Of a stretch of 40,426 nt of DNA, positions 22,945 to 32,600 are shown piece by piece. This stretch comes from a bacterium (GTDB taxonomy: Bacteria; Cyanobacteriota; Vampirovibrionia; Gastranaerophilales; Gastranaerophilaceae). The translations under genes and the position numbers were made by a program. The stretch's first letter is position 1. Every line of letters begins with the position of its first letter. Where the stretch lies: contig SFZC01000003.1 in NCBI GenBank assembly GCA_004558955.1, positions 1-40,426 of the forward strand. Reading direction: 5' to 3'. A model generated the notes under the pieces. It saw only the letters and a list, made by a program, of their open reading frames with translations. It was not told the origin of the DNA and made no database searches.

Positions 22945-22959
22945 AAAGGAGAATTTATT

Positions 22960-24198
22960 ATGACTGAAGTGAAACAATACACCGTTAAATCCGGTGACAG
23001 TGCTTGGGTAGTTGCAAAGAAAACTTTGCAACAAAAAAATAGCGGAAGTAAGGTTACTAACGCTCAAATTATGAAAGAAATGGAGCGTCTGGCAAAATTA
23101 AACCATTGTGACTCTGTAGAAGATTTTAACAATAAATATTTTGGAAATATCGGTAAAAATTTAATTATTGACGAAAACTCAACTCAACAAAAGGCAAAGG
23201 TTAATAAAACGAAAACGCCTCAATCGAAAAAAGATACTCTAAGAATGGATACAACCAAATTTGAAACAAGACAGGATAACACAAAAGTGGTTCGAGATAC
23301 TTTCCCTCAACCGACTATAGGTAAAGATTCCGTAAAGACAGATACTGTTCAAAAGAAAAGATATTCTGCCCCTGCACTTTCATCTTTTCAAAAAGAAGCT
23401 GCTCATATAAACCACATAAAAGGCAGTAAAAATCGCATTATTGAATACAACAAAAAGCACGCAAAAGGCAACTATGTAATTATAGATAAAAAAACATGTC
23501 AGGCTACCGTATATAGCAAAGACGGAAAACCATTAAAATCTTACGAAGTTTTACTTGGAGTAACCAGAGGTGATGATTTATCAACTGCCTTTGCAAAAGA
23601 TACAAAAGTAGCGGCAGCCGGTCGAAGAACCGTACCCGGAGAATTTAAACTTAGTGGGCGAGGAAACCAGTTTGGTGGAATCCGAATAACAGGTGAACGA
23701 AGCGAAACAATGGATCCTGATGTGAAAATCCGAGAATGGATGCCTGGATATTGGGGTAAAAAGAAAATGGTTGGCAAAGGTTCACAAGCTATTCATGGGA
23801 CTGCGGATAGAGAACATCGTGATAAATTGTATAATGACGGGAATTTAGACAACAACAGACAAAGTATGGGTTGTATAAATATTCCACTAAAAGATTTAAA
23901 CGAAATGGAAAGCAAATATGGAATAAAAGCTAATTCTACATTGTATGTTTTACCTGAAACTCAAGGCAACGAACTTGTATTAACAAAACAAAAAGACGGT
24001 ACTGTGAAATTTTTGACAAAATATAAAGATGCTAAACAAAATGAAAAAGTTAAAAAAATTCAAGATGCGATAACAAACAAGAAAATTCAAAAACAACTTG
24101 CCGCAAAAAAGAAAAAAGAGTCACAAGAACGACTATTGGCAGAACAAAAAGAAGTCCATTTATTACAACCAAGCACTTGGAAAAACATATTTAGTTAA
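22960..24198 (+). CDS. LysM and YkuD L,D-transpeptidase-like protein
   Basis: Predicted peptidoglycan cross-linking enzyme (412 residues). The N-terminus carries a LysM-like motif (YTVKSGDSAWVVAKKTL, residues 7-23), a Lys/Thr/Gln-rich linker follows (about 72-150), and the YkuD domain spans about 165-335: NYVIIDKKTCQATVYS, RRTVPGEFKLSGRG, QAIHGTADREH (His279) and the nucleophile motif SMGCIN (Cys305). The usual Arg after GCx is Asn. The C-terminal tail is a Lys/Gln-rich helix. There is no recognisable signal peptide or anchor, odd for an enzyme acting outside the membrane. AAGGAG precedes the ATG. The next gene is a paralogue. Confidence 0.88.
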   Translation: MTEVKQYTVKSGDSAWVVAKKTLQQKNSGSKVTNAQIMKEMERLAKLNHCDSVEDFNNKYFGNIGKNLIIDENSTQQKAKVNKTKTPQSKKDTLRMDTTKFETRQDNTKVVRDTFPQPTIGKDSVKTDTVQKKRYSAPALSSFQKEAAHINHIKGSKNRIIEYNKKHAKGNYVIIDKKTCQATVYSKDGKPLKSYEVLLGVTRGDDLSTAFAKDTKVAAAGRRTVPGEFKLSGRGNQFGGIRITGERSETMDPDVKIREWMPGYWGKKKMVGKGSQAIHGTADREHRDKLYNDGNLDNNRQSMGCINIPLKDLNEMESKYGIKANSTLYVLPETQGNELVLTKQKDGTVKFLTKYKDAKQNEKVKKIQDAITNKKIQKQLAAKKKKESQERLLAEQKEVHLLQPSTWKNIFS

Positions 24199-24221
24199 TA
24201 TTTTTAAACATTATAGCAAAT

Positions 24222-24260
24222 TAAATCCTTTTTGAACTTTATAAGTCCAGAAAGGATTTA
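24222..24260 (+). promoter_or_regulatory. Hairpin sequestering the ribosome-binding site of the second L,D-transpeptidase
   Basis: Perfect outer stem TAAATCCTTT (24222-24231) / AAAGGATTTA (24251-24260); inside, GAACTT and AAGTCC pair imperfectly. The only plausible Shine-Dalgarno, AAAGGA (24251-24256), is in the 3' arm, 10 nt before ATG 24267. No T-run follows, so it is not a terminator. Inferred translational control. Confidence 0.55.
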
Positions 24261-24266
24261 ATAGTA

Positions 24267-25064
24267 ATGAATATAAAAAGTACTATACCTACAATAATCA
24301 TTGGTGCAAGTACACCATTTCTTCATTCTTGTAAACAAACAACCAAACCGATAGAAACAGTAGCTCAAACCGCATTTTCTAAAATCGAAAAAAATGCTAA
24401 ATTACAAACAATTATAAAAGATTCACTTAGTTATAAAATGACAGATAAAGAAAAAATCATTGAATACAACAAACTGTTAAACGAAAATGGTCTATCAAAC
24501 GGAAATTATGTATTGATTGATAAAAAGAAATGTAAGGCTTATGTTTATAGTCCTGACGGCGATGTTTTACTAAAATCAGAAGTCGCATTAGGACGCCAAA
24601 AAGGCGATGTGCGTGGTGGTGGCTATAAAAACAAAAAAGTAAAACGTACATTAACCACCCCACCCGGAGAGTTTTACATTGGACGAGAAGGTGCAATTTC
24701 AGGCACTACAGATGAAAGACTGTATGGGAAAAGAGTATTAATGTTGCGTGGTGATCACACAAGACAAGATAGTAAAAAAACGCAAACACTTGCCTTACAT
24801 CGAGTCCCTGCAACACCTATGGGAAGACTTCGAGAAAATGTTTTCCATAATGGAACGTTAAAGGATAATAGAGTATCTTTCGGGTGTGTAAACTTTTTAG
24901 TTAGTTCCTTTGATAAAATGAGAAGTTTCATAAAAGGTAAAGGGACAAAAGTTTATATTTTACCTGAAGAAAAAGGAAACCACTTAAAGTTAGAAAAACA
25001 AAAAGACGGTTCTTATAAATTCTTCCAAACAAAATATCGTTATGAATATCAAGAAAACAAGTAA
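24267..25064 (+). CDS. Second YkuD L,D-transpeptidase-like protein
   Basis: A 265-residue paralogue of the preceding protein without LysM. Hydrophobic N-terminus TIPTIIIGASTPFLHSC may be a lipoprotein-type signal, though the residues before Cys are not a standard lipobox. The YkuD domain spans about 75-235: NYVLIDKKKCKAYVYSPDG, TTPPGEFYIGREG, TLALHRVPATP (His178) and SFGCVNF (Cys207). In place of His-Gly the catalytic His is followed by Arg, and Asn again replaces the Arg after GCx, a shared deviation. It follows 68 nt after its paralogue, behind a hairpin, and ends at a strong terminator. Confidence 0.82.
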   Translation: MNIKSTIPTIIIGASTPFLHSCKQTTKPIETVAQTAFSKIEKNAKLQTIIKDSLSYKMTDKEKIIEYNKLLNENGLSNGNYVLIDKKKCKAYVYSPDGDVLLKSEVALGRQKGDVRGGGYKNKKVKRTLTTPPGEFYIGREGAISGTTDERLYGKRVLMLRGDHTRQDSKKTQTLALHRVPATPMGRLRENVFHNGTLKDNRVSFGCVNFLVSSFDKMRSFIKGKGTKVYILPEEKGNHLKLEKQKDGSYKFFQTKYRYEYQENK

Positions 25065-25096
25065 AAGAAAGCCACCTTTTATAAGGTGGCTTTCTT
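25065..25096. terminator. Bidirectional terminator
   Basis: Perfect 14-bp stem AAGAAAGCCACCTT / AAGGTGGCTTTCTT with loop TTAT, between the convergent L,D-transpeptidase and dapL genes. Confidence 0.88.
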
Positions 25097-25112
25097 AGAA
25101 TAATATTAACCT

Positions 25113-26288
25113 TTATTTCAAAAATTTATCCAATCTTTCGCAAGCTTCGATTGTATTTTCTCGACTGCCAAACGAGGTTAATCTGAAATAATGTTCACCG
25201 TTTTTACCAAATCCTGAACCCGGAGTGCCGACAATTTGCACATTATTCAACAAGTAATCGAAAAACTCCCAAGAAGTCATATTATCAGGACATTTCAACC
25301 AAATATAAGGTGAATGTTCCCCGCCGATATGCCAAATATTATGTTTTTTCAAAGTGTTGGAAATAATTTTAGCATTCTCTTTGTAATAATTCAGGTTTTC
25401 TTGAATTTCTTTTTGCCCTTCTTCAGTGAATACAGCCTCAGCACCACGTTGAATAATATACGGAACACCGTTGAATTTAGTCGTTTGACGTCTTAGCCAC
25501 ATCTTATTAAGCAATCCGTCTTTAATTGCCTTCGGAACTACAGTATAACCGCATCTTGTACCCGTAAATCCTGCCATTTTTGACAAGGAACAAAATTCTA
25601 TCGCACAAGATTTTGCACCTTCAATTTCAAAAATACTTCTCGGCAAATTTTTATCGGTAATAAAGCATTCGTAAGCCGTATCATACAAAATAACCGCACC
25701 GTTTTGTTTTGCGTAATCCACCCATTTTTTGAGTTGTTCCTTGTTATAAACCGCACCTGTCGGATTGTTTGGTGAACAGATATAAATTATATCAGCCTTG
25801 ATTGTTTCATCTGGCAACGGCAAAAATTCGTTCTCGGCATTTGCATCAATATAAATAATTTTTCTGCCTGCCATTGTGTTTGTGTCAACGTAAACAGGGT
25901 AAACAGGGTCAGGCACCAACACGGTATTATCGGTTGCGAATAAGTCTAAAATGTTTCCCAAATCGGATTTTGCACCGTCAGATATAAAAATTTCGTTGAT
26001 ATCCAATTCAACATTATGACTTTGGTAATATTTTTGGACTTTTTCACGCAAAAAATCATAACCCTGTTCAGGTCCGTAACCTCTAAAGGTTTCCTTCACT
26101 CCCATTTCGGAAGATGCGTTTTTCAAAGCCTCAACAACCGTTTTACATAGCGGTAATGTCACATCACCGATTCCGAGTTTGATAATCTTTTTATCAGGAT
26201 TGTTTTGCGAAAATTCCGCAACTTTTTTCGCTACGGTCGAAAACAAGTAACTGTCTGCAATATTTTGATAATTTGTGTTTACGTTCAT
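25113..26288 (-). CDS. dapL: LL-diaminopimelate aminotransferase
   Basis: PLP enzyme converting tetrahydrodipicolinate plus glutamate directly into LL-diaminopimelate, the short lysine and peptidoglycan-precursor route of Cyanobacteria, Chlamydiae and plants. Length 391 is typical. Family sequence is clear: KKIIKLGIGDVTLPLC, then TFRGYGPEQGYDFLRE, CSPNNPTGAVY, the PLP-lysine SLSKMAGFTGTRCGYTVVP (Lys237) and GTPGSGFGKNGEHYFRLTSF. GGGAGT precedes ATG by about 10 nt. It is the last gene of a minus-strand run whose preceding member is another aminotransferase, 35 nt upstream. Confidence 0.96.
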   Translation of the reverse strand: MNVNTNYQNIADSYLFSTVAKKVAEFSQNNPDKKIIKLGIGDVTLPLCKTVVEALKNASSEMGVKETFRGYGPEQGYDFLREKVQKYYQSHNVELDINEIFISDGAKSDLGNILDLFATDNTVLVPDPVYPVYVDTNTMAGRKIIYIDANAENEFLPLPDETIKADIIYICSPNNPTGAVYNKEQLKKWVDYAKQNGAVILYDTAYECFITDKNLPRSIFEIEGAKSCAIEFCSLSKMAGFTGTRCGYTVVPKAIKDGLLNKMWLRRQTTKFNGVPYIIQRGAEAVFTEEGQKEIQENLNYYKENAKIISNTLKKHNIWHIGGEHSPYIWLKCPDNMTSWEFFDYLLNNVQIVGTPGSGFGKNGEHYFRLTSFGSRENTIEACERLDKFLK

Positions 26289-26323
26289 AATTTCGGTACT
26301 CCCTATCTTCCTATTTTTCTTGA

Positions 26324-27454
26324 TTATACCATAAATTTGTTATCTTTCAGCCATTTTGAAAAGATTTCCAACGCTATTTTTAGTTGTGCAAAATTATTCG
26401 CATAGCCAATCCTCAAATATCCGTCAACCTCTAAAGTTTCTCCTGGAAGTATCATAACTCCCGTATCTTGTTGAAGCTTTTTGCAAAGTTCTGTCGAAGG
26501 CATTTTTGAATTATATTTGACAAAAGCTGTCGTTCCGCCAAGTGGGGGAATCAGGCGAATATTTGAATCAGAATTTGCCCAATTTAGTAAAATTTGCTTC
26601 CCGATTTTGATTTTTTCAAGATTTCTTTCTATAATTTTATCTTTATTTTCAATGGCAAGTGAAGCGAAATAATCGTCCAGAATTCCGACACTGATTGTAT
26701 TGTATTCCCTATGATGATTGATTTGTGAGATTATTTCTTTCTCCGCAACCACCCAACCGAGTCGCAAACCTGCAAGTGAAAAGACTTTTGACATACTACC
26801 CGTTGAAATTCCTTTTGGATAAAGGTCTGCAACAGACACTGAAAACGGATTTCCCTCGTGGTTTAACCCTCGATAAACTTCATCGCACAAAATATAAGCA
26901 TCTGATTTTTTTGCAATTTCGACAATTTGTTTCATCATTTCATCAGGAATAACCGCACCTGTTGGGTTGTTCGGGTTGTTGATACAGATTAATTTCGTAT
27001 CAGTCCCGACAAGGTTTCCAAGTTCGTTCAAATCAGGCAACCAGTTATTTTCTTCCTTCAAAAAGCACATTTTTACGTCAGCCCCAAAAGATTTCGGGAT
27101 TGAATAATGTTGTTGATATGTCGGAACAACGGATACCACTTTGTCCCCCTGTTCCACCAACGACATTATCACAAGATGATTAGCCCCGATTGCACCGTGT
27201 GTAATCGTGATATTTTCTGGGGTTTGGTGTTCGTAAAGCGTTGAAATTGCCTGTTTTAATCTTTTACTGCCGTGAATGTCACCATAATTCATCTTTCTTG
27301 TGAAAATTTCGCCCAAAAGTTGGTCTTTCTCGCCAATAATTTCAAACAATTCTTCTATACTCAGCGAATCCACGCAAGTATCCGCCAAATCGTATTTTGC
27401 GGCTTTTTCATAAAGATTAAACCATTCTTCCACCTTAAAATTTTCAATAAACAA
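26324..27454 (-). CDS. Fold-type I aminotransferase (class I/II), substrate unknown
   Basis: A 376-residue PLP enzyme distinct from dapL. It shows the N-terminal FKVEEWFNLYEKAAKYDLA, TITHGAIGANHLVIMSLV, the INNPNNPTGAVIPDE motif, CDEVYRGL and the PLP lysine in GSMSKVFSLAGLRLGW (Lys223), then YLRIGYANN. The architecture resembles aminotransferases such as capreomycidine-synthase-like and MalY-like proteins; the reaction cannot be read. Start is TTG at 27454, supported by GAGGA 8 nt upstream. Gaps of 12 nt to the gene before and 35 nt to dapL after indicate an operon, so amino-acid metabolism is likely. Confidence 0.88.
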   Translation of the reverse strand: MFIENFKVEEWFNLYEKAAKYDLADTCVDSLSIEELFEIIGEKDQLLGEIFTRKMNYGDIHGSKRLKQAISTLYEHQTPENITITHGAIGANHLVIMSLVEQGDKVVSVVPTYQQHYSIPKSFGADVKMCFLKEENNWLPDLNELGNLVGTDTKLICINNPNNPTGAVIPDEMMKQIVEIAKKSDAYILCDEVYRGLNHEGNPFSVSVADLYPKGISTGSMSKVFSLAGLRLGWVVAEKEIISQINHHREYNTISVGILDDYFASLAIENKDKIIERNLEKIKIGKQILLNWANSDSNIRLIPPLGGTTAFVKYNSKMPSTELCKKLQQDTGVMILPGETLEVDGYLRIGYANNFAQLKIALEIFSKWLKDNKFMV

Positions 27455-27466
27455 AATTTTTCCTCG

Positions 27467-28180
27467 TTAAAATTTATAATCAAGACAGTGTTGGTCTGTC
27501 AATTTGTTCAAATACATTTTTTCCGTCAAAAGTTCCCAATCCGTAAACTTCATATCAGTTCCGACACCCATAAACGGATAGTATTTTTCAGGGTATTTGT
27601 TGCGTGCAATAAGTTTTATATAGTCGCTCAAAACCTTGCATCCACGATAAAAAATATTGCTGTCTTCGGATATTGTTGCACCGACATCATTAACTTGCGG
27701 ATACAAAACTTTTGCCTTATATTTCAATTCGTCAATGTTTGGCAAGCGACTTTTCATAACCTGTCTTAGCCCACGTCTAATATATTTCGGGTTATCGTTA
27801 TCAATAACAAACCCCAATCTTGCCAAAAACGGAATAGATTGTTCATCAGAACAGTAAGTCAAGCGGTTCATTTTATTTTTTGCAAGTTCAATGATTGCGG
27901 AGAGTGTCAAAAGTTGTCCGTTGCCTTCTTTTTCCTTGTATGCAATCAGTTGACGCCCTTCAATAGTTGAGAGCTTTTTATCAATATTAATGTCAAAGGT
28001 TCCGAGTTCTTTTCCTTCAAGGTCTTCAAGTCTGATTGTCGTCAAAGGTTCAGGTGTGGTAACCCCGACCTTGACGGTTTTCATTTTTGTATTAAGTGCC
28101 TCAAATTTGTTGAAAAACACTAAACCGTTGTGATTATAAAATGATATCGCTCGTTTTGAAAAATCAACGCCCATATACAT
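27467..28180 (-). CDS. GNAT-like protein, unknown substrate
   Basis: About 237 residues. The middle part GRQLIAYKEKEGNGQLLTLS followed by AIIELAKNKMNRLTYCSDEQ and FLARLGFVID looks like the acetyl-CoA-binding core of GNAT acyltransferases (loop, helix, then the x-LGF end), but the signature is loose. The C-terminal ~80 residues (YPQVNDVGATISEDS and beyond) are unassigned. No good ribosome-binding site precedes any candidate start (TTG 28192, ATG 28180, ATG 28174); ATG 28180 is a compromise. It lies 12 nt before the aminotransferase gene and is probably cotranscribed. Confidence 0.55.
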   Translation of the reverse strand: MYMGVDFSKRAISFYNHNGLVFFNKFEALNTKMKTVKVGVTTPEPLTTIRLEDLEGKELGTFDINIDKKLSTIEGRQLIAYKEKEGNGQLLTLSAIIELAKNKMNRLTYCSDEQSIPFLARLGFVIDNDNPKYIRRGLRQVMKSRLPNIDELKYKAKVLYPQVNDVGATISEDSNIFYRGCKVLSDYIKLIARNKYPEKYYPFMGVGTDMKFTDWELLTEKMYLNKLTDQHCLDYKF

Positions 28181-28237
28181 ATTTAAAAGCAAACATGATA
28201 TTTTTTGCTAGTGTTTTGGTAGAAATGTTAATACAAA

Positions 28238-29020
28238 TTAATATTTGTTCAAAAACTCTTTGAGATAATAATTTTTCACGCAGTAGCACTTTTCTTTAAA
28301 TGAAAGTGTTTTAAAAATTTGGTCAATTTGTGATTTCGTAATCTCAAGTTCCGTTAAATTTTTTCTGTTAAACTTGGTGTGCTGTGCCAAATATTTCACG
28401 GTGTGCAAATTATATTCAAAAACCTGTTTTTTGTGAGTATTCTTGATGTATTCGCAAATTTCGTCAAAACTATAGTCAATATTCACATTGTCTAACGTTG
28501 ATTGAATAATTCGTGCGGTCGTTTGGGAATTATCTTTTTCAAAATACTTCAAACTGTTGCCAAGCAAAAACTCAAGTGTCGGCTGGTTGGTAATTCCTAA
28601 TGCCTTCATGGCTTCTTTGGGAAGTTTCATTTTTTGTTTTTTATTGTCGTGAACATTCCAAATTTCTTTGCATTTTTTGTTCAAAAATTTTTTTGCTTTT
28701 GCAAATTCTTTTGAAGTTCCGTATAAACTTTTCAGATTTTTTATTTCGGTTGTGGAATTTTTGTCTATAGCGTTTGCAAGTTCATAAATCAAAGTACGCA
28801 ATTTATCATCACGCAAATTTTCTTCAATTTGCAGAAAACTGATACTTGAATTTGCATAAGGATTGATTTTTTCAATGTAATTTATGCAAGAGGCAAGCGG
28901 AATTAAGGAAAGATTTTTTTGTCTGCTTTTGTTTAAAAAATTGTGATGTTTCAAACAAATCAGATTATTTGTTTCTTCCAGTAATTTGTTTTTTTCTGTT
29001 GCTACCGGTTCTTTGCCCAT
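28238..29020 (-). CDS. Lysine/asparagine-rich helical protein, unknown
   Basis: A 260-residue soluble protein with no recognised domain. It is almost entirely helical by composition, with segments such as NNLICLKHHNFLNKSRQ, LRTLIYELANAIDKN and FKTLSFKEKCYCVKNYYLKE, and has no signal peptide or membrane helix. AGGGG lies 13 nt before the ATG, a little far. It is the first gene of the minus-strand run ending in dapL, separated from the next by about 45-60 nt, so functional linkage to the operon is uncertain. Confidence 0.6.
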   Translation of the reverse strand: MGKEPVATEKNKLLEETNNLICLKHHNFLNKSRQKNLSLIPLASCINYIEKINPYANSSISFLQIEENLRDDKLRTLIYELANAIDKNSTTEIKNLKSLYGTSKEFAKAKKFLNKKCKEIWNVHDNKKQKMKLPKEAMKALGITNQPTLEFLLGNSLKYFEKDNSQTTARIIQSTLDNVNIDYSFDEICEYIKNTHKKQVFEYNLHTVKYLAQHTKFNRKNLTELEITKSQIDQIFKTLSFKEKCYCVKNYYLKEFLNKY

Positions 29021-29109
29021 GACAATTCTTTTCCCCTATATATTAATAAAGGAAATTTCTGTTCAATAATTGACAAAATTTTAGCAAATGTAACGAATTT
29101 ATAAAAATT

Positions 29110-29535
29110 TTATTGCAAAACTTGGCAAGTTCCGATAGATTTTGAATGACGATTGACGAAAGCTTCATTATCGTACATAATTTGAGACTCTGAAGTAAAA
29201 CTGCCTTCCTTACGGTCTATGACGGAGTGTTCACGAGAAATATAATCATCATTCATTGATTGAGAATTGTATTCAATTTTGGACTCATCAAAACTTATGA
29301 TATTGTCAATCGGTTCTCTTTGGTTGTAGATTTTTTTATACGCATCATCAATTCTGAACAATCTGTGCTGCCTGCTTGTAGAAACTACACTGTCATCTTG
29401 GTTGTAAATCGTTTGTTCGTAATCACAACGCACAATTTGCATTTTGTCAAATTCGGGTACAAATTGGTCAGCAAGGGTTTTTGTGCTGACCAAGCCCAAT
29501 AACAAAATCGTTAGTAATCCCAAAAAACTCTTCAT
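29110..29535 (-). CDS. Small secreted protein, unknown
   Basis: About 141 residues: a Sec signal peptide (MKSFLGLLTILLLGLVSTKT, cleavage after LA at residue 23) then an Asp/Glu/Ser-rich domain with two Cys, near the start (VRCDYEQTIYN) and end (GTCQVLQ), possibly one disulfide. No lipobox. An upstream in-frame TTG (29553) is rejected because it overlaps the promoter; ATG 29535 lies 6 nt after TATAAT with no ribosome-binding site, so the mRNA is probably leaderless. No family recognised. Confidence 0.65.
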   Translation of the reverse strand: MKSFLGLLTILLLGLVSTKTLADQFVPEFDKMQIVRCDYEQTIYNQDDSVVSTSRQHRLFRIDDAYKKIYNQREPIDNIISFDESKIEYNSQSMNDDYISREHSVIDRKEGSFTSESQIMYDNEAFVNRHSKSIGTCQVLQ

Positions 29536-29541
29536 ATAAAT

Positions 29542-29570
29542 ATTATAATTCAAACATCAAAAATTAACAT
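29542..29570 (-). promoter_or_regulatory. Promoter of the small secreted protein
   Basis: Consensus TATAAT (29542-29547, minus) 6 nt before ATG 29535; the -35 ATGTTA (29565-29570) at 17 nt is weak. Confidence 0.5.
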
Positions 29571-29659
29571 TTTGTAATATTCTTTAATAAAATGGCAAAA
29601 ACCCGGAAATTTATTTGTTTATAAATACATAAAGTGTTTAGTAGTAGGAGAAATAAATT

Positions 29660-32600
29660 ATGCCTATTTATCCAAATAATAGCAAAAGACCCGTCTATTT
29701 ACCAAATAACGGCGGAGTTTGGGTAACAGCACCCGCAACAGCACAAACTCAAACCCAACAACCCGTAACAAATCCGAACGAACAAACAAATGAAGAGGTT
29801 ACGGAAGTTTATGTAGCACCGAATGTGTATAGACAATTTGCTCCGAATGCTCAACCACTCCAAATATCGTCAGAACGAGCAAACGACTCGGAAGAGTTAA
29901 TGCAACAAATTTATGAAATCGACAAACAAGCATTTGCCGAAACCGACCCTTACGAAAATTATGACGAATTTAAAAGAATTGTAGAGCGAAATCAACTATC
30001 GACTTATGCGGTAAAAGGCGATAATGACGAACTTTTAGGTTATTATCAACTTGAACCGATTAAAAACGGTGATTTATACATTGATTCAATCGGGCTAAAA
30101 TCCGAATACAGAAACACTCGCAAAGGTTATCAGGCGATAAAATATTCTTGGAAGAAAATTCTTGATTATGCGAAAGAAAACAATGTGCAAACGCTATCTT
30201 TGCATGTTGATAACACAAACAGAAATCTTGTCAGAATGTACCAAAGTCTAGGTTTTTCAATAAAAGAAACTCTTGAAAATTACTATGAAAACGGTGCAGG
30301 AGCATATTTTATGGAACGTCCGCTCGTTGAAAACCAACAAGTAAATCAGGCTGAAGCTCCGACAGAAGAGGTTCAAGCAATACAAACCGAAGAAGCGGAA
30401 AATGTTGAAGAACCTGAAATTTCAGAAGCCGAACGTATAAAAGCCGAGAACGAACAAAAATGTCAACACGCAAGAGAAGAATTGCAGGAAATGGGGCTTG
30501 ATGAAGCAAAAATTAATTTTGTTTTGAAACAATGCTCTCAAACAAGTGTTTTTGGACATTCTAAAATAAAACATTTTGATGACGATATTTACAACTGTTG
30601 CAAATACATCTTACAATTAGAAAAAGATTACGGCTACAATAGAGAAGTATTCCCTGCTGACGGGCTTTCTTCATATCAAATAAGCAATATTCTTACCAGC
30701 TTAAAAGATGAAAATTCTAACGACGAAAATCAAGTAAGGACAGATTTGTTACCTTACTTAAAAGATTTTGTTCGACTTAATACACCCACAAACAGGTGGA
30801 ATGATTTATTACACGCAGCGGAACTACGCTCTCGTGACGGAGAAAAACATCACTCCCGTGAAGTTTTAGATTTTGAAAAAACTTTGCTGGCTGCCGGTGC
30901 TAAAACTTCAACATGTGATATTGCAAAAAGTTGTATTTTAAGTACAAAAACAGGTCAAGTTCTTGATGAAGAGGCTAAAAACTGTGTCAAAAATGCAATC
31001 TATAATCTGAAAGATATTTCTGATATCAGCTATCTTGTAAGAAGTGCAGTAATTGAAGATGAAAAAGGTTTTGAATCTTTTGATGCAGACACCTATGAAA
31101 AAGTTAAAGATAACATAGAAACAGATGATTATCGCAAGCACGTCATTTACACTGCCTACGGTGCGAACATGCTGAAAAGCAGAGGGGTTGATTTAAGTGC
31201 TTATGTTACATACGGAAAAATCGTAACAAGTAGCGACATCTTCCCCAATTTGTCTTATGAAACTAAAGAAAAACTTGAACCCGAATTATTCAAAGCGTGT
31301 TGCTACAAAGAATTGGGATTAAATTCAAAACGAAAAACCGTAATGGTTACAAAATTTGACCAAGCAGCCTTTAATGCAGCTAAAGAATTAGCATTAAACC
31401 CGTTTTTCGGTGAAAAAGTAATGGATTTACCAAAAATAATTGAAGCCTGCAAAGAGCAAAAAGACGAATATTCCGGCTACAGATTTAATCCTGAATTATT
31501 GTCTAAATTGGAACAATTACATGCAGAACTTCCAAACCAACCGCTAAGTAATATTATTGATATCATTGAAGCGTGCAAATTGAAAAACACTTCAGCATTA
31601 TCAGACTATCAAAAACCCACCTCTATCAGATTTAATGAAGAAGTGTTCAACACCTTATTAGATATTGCAAAAAACGGAAATAGAATAAATGAAACCGCTG
31701 TAGATGCAGCAAAAGAAGCAATAAACGGAAGAGAATACTTTAATAATGCTATCTACAATCAACTTGCGGATTCTTACTATTGGGGAAAAAGTAAAAATCG
31801 TTTCGGCGGATACTCAAATCCGTATATTACAGATTTTTTCAAAACAGATAACTATGGCAACAAAACTTTTGATGTCAGATTATTCAATAAATTCAAAGAA
31901 CTTAAATGTCCAATAAGCACGGTTTGTACGGAAAGTCGAGATAAGTCTTATGTCTATGCTATAACAAAATTTACTCCGTCAGAAGATTTGATGAATGCCT
32001 ACAAACGTATTAAAGAAGGGAACTATCCGTTCACGAAATATGAGCAAGATTCAGGCTTCAGCGAAGACGGCGTTAAAGAGTTGGTTGAACTTTGCAAAGA
32101 CCAAATAAGGTATGGTGAAGAAACCGAATTTAGCCCTGATACCTACAATGCAATTATGGAATTGTTGGAAGCCGGTAAAGACGGTAGAGATGTTTTAAAT
32201 TTGATATATAACTGCAAACCTTACATAAATCATAGTCAAAATTTCAGCCCTCTTCGCTACGAATTGGCAAAAGATTTGATGAACAATAAAGGTATTGATA
32301 TTCAAAACACAAGTCTGATTGTTAGCGGATGCGAACAAAACGGTGTAATTGATCAAGATAAAGTTGACAAATGTATTGAGTTGTTTAATTTGGGTGCCAA
32401 AATTCCGACACAAGCATTAAGTTATGCGGGTGATGATGAAATTGCCTACAAAAGATTGAAAGATTGTATCGCAAGAGAATTGCCCGATGAATTGATTCGT
32501 TTTTGCAAAGATAGAGGCGAATTTAAAGACAGATTGTACAAAATGGCTTTATCTCTTCAAGATGAGGGTTTTAGCCCAAGACAAATAAGCTCTTTGATGT

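Larger units (their letters stand above)
22615..22959. other. Intergenic region before the L,D-transpeptidases
   Basis: Besides the promoter at 22661-22689 (minus) and the inverted repeat at 22918-22944 (plus), the very AT-rich 345 bp show no gene or RNA I can name. Confidence 0.5.
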
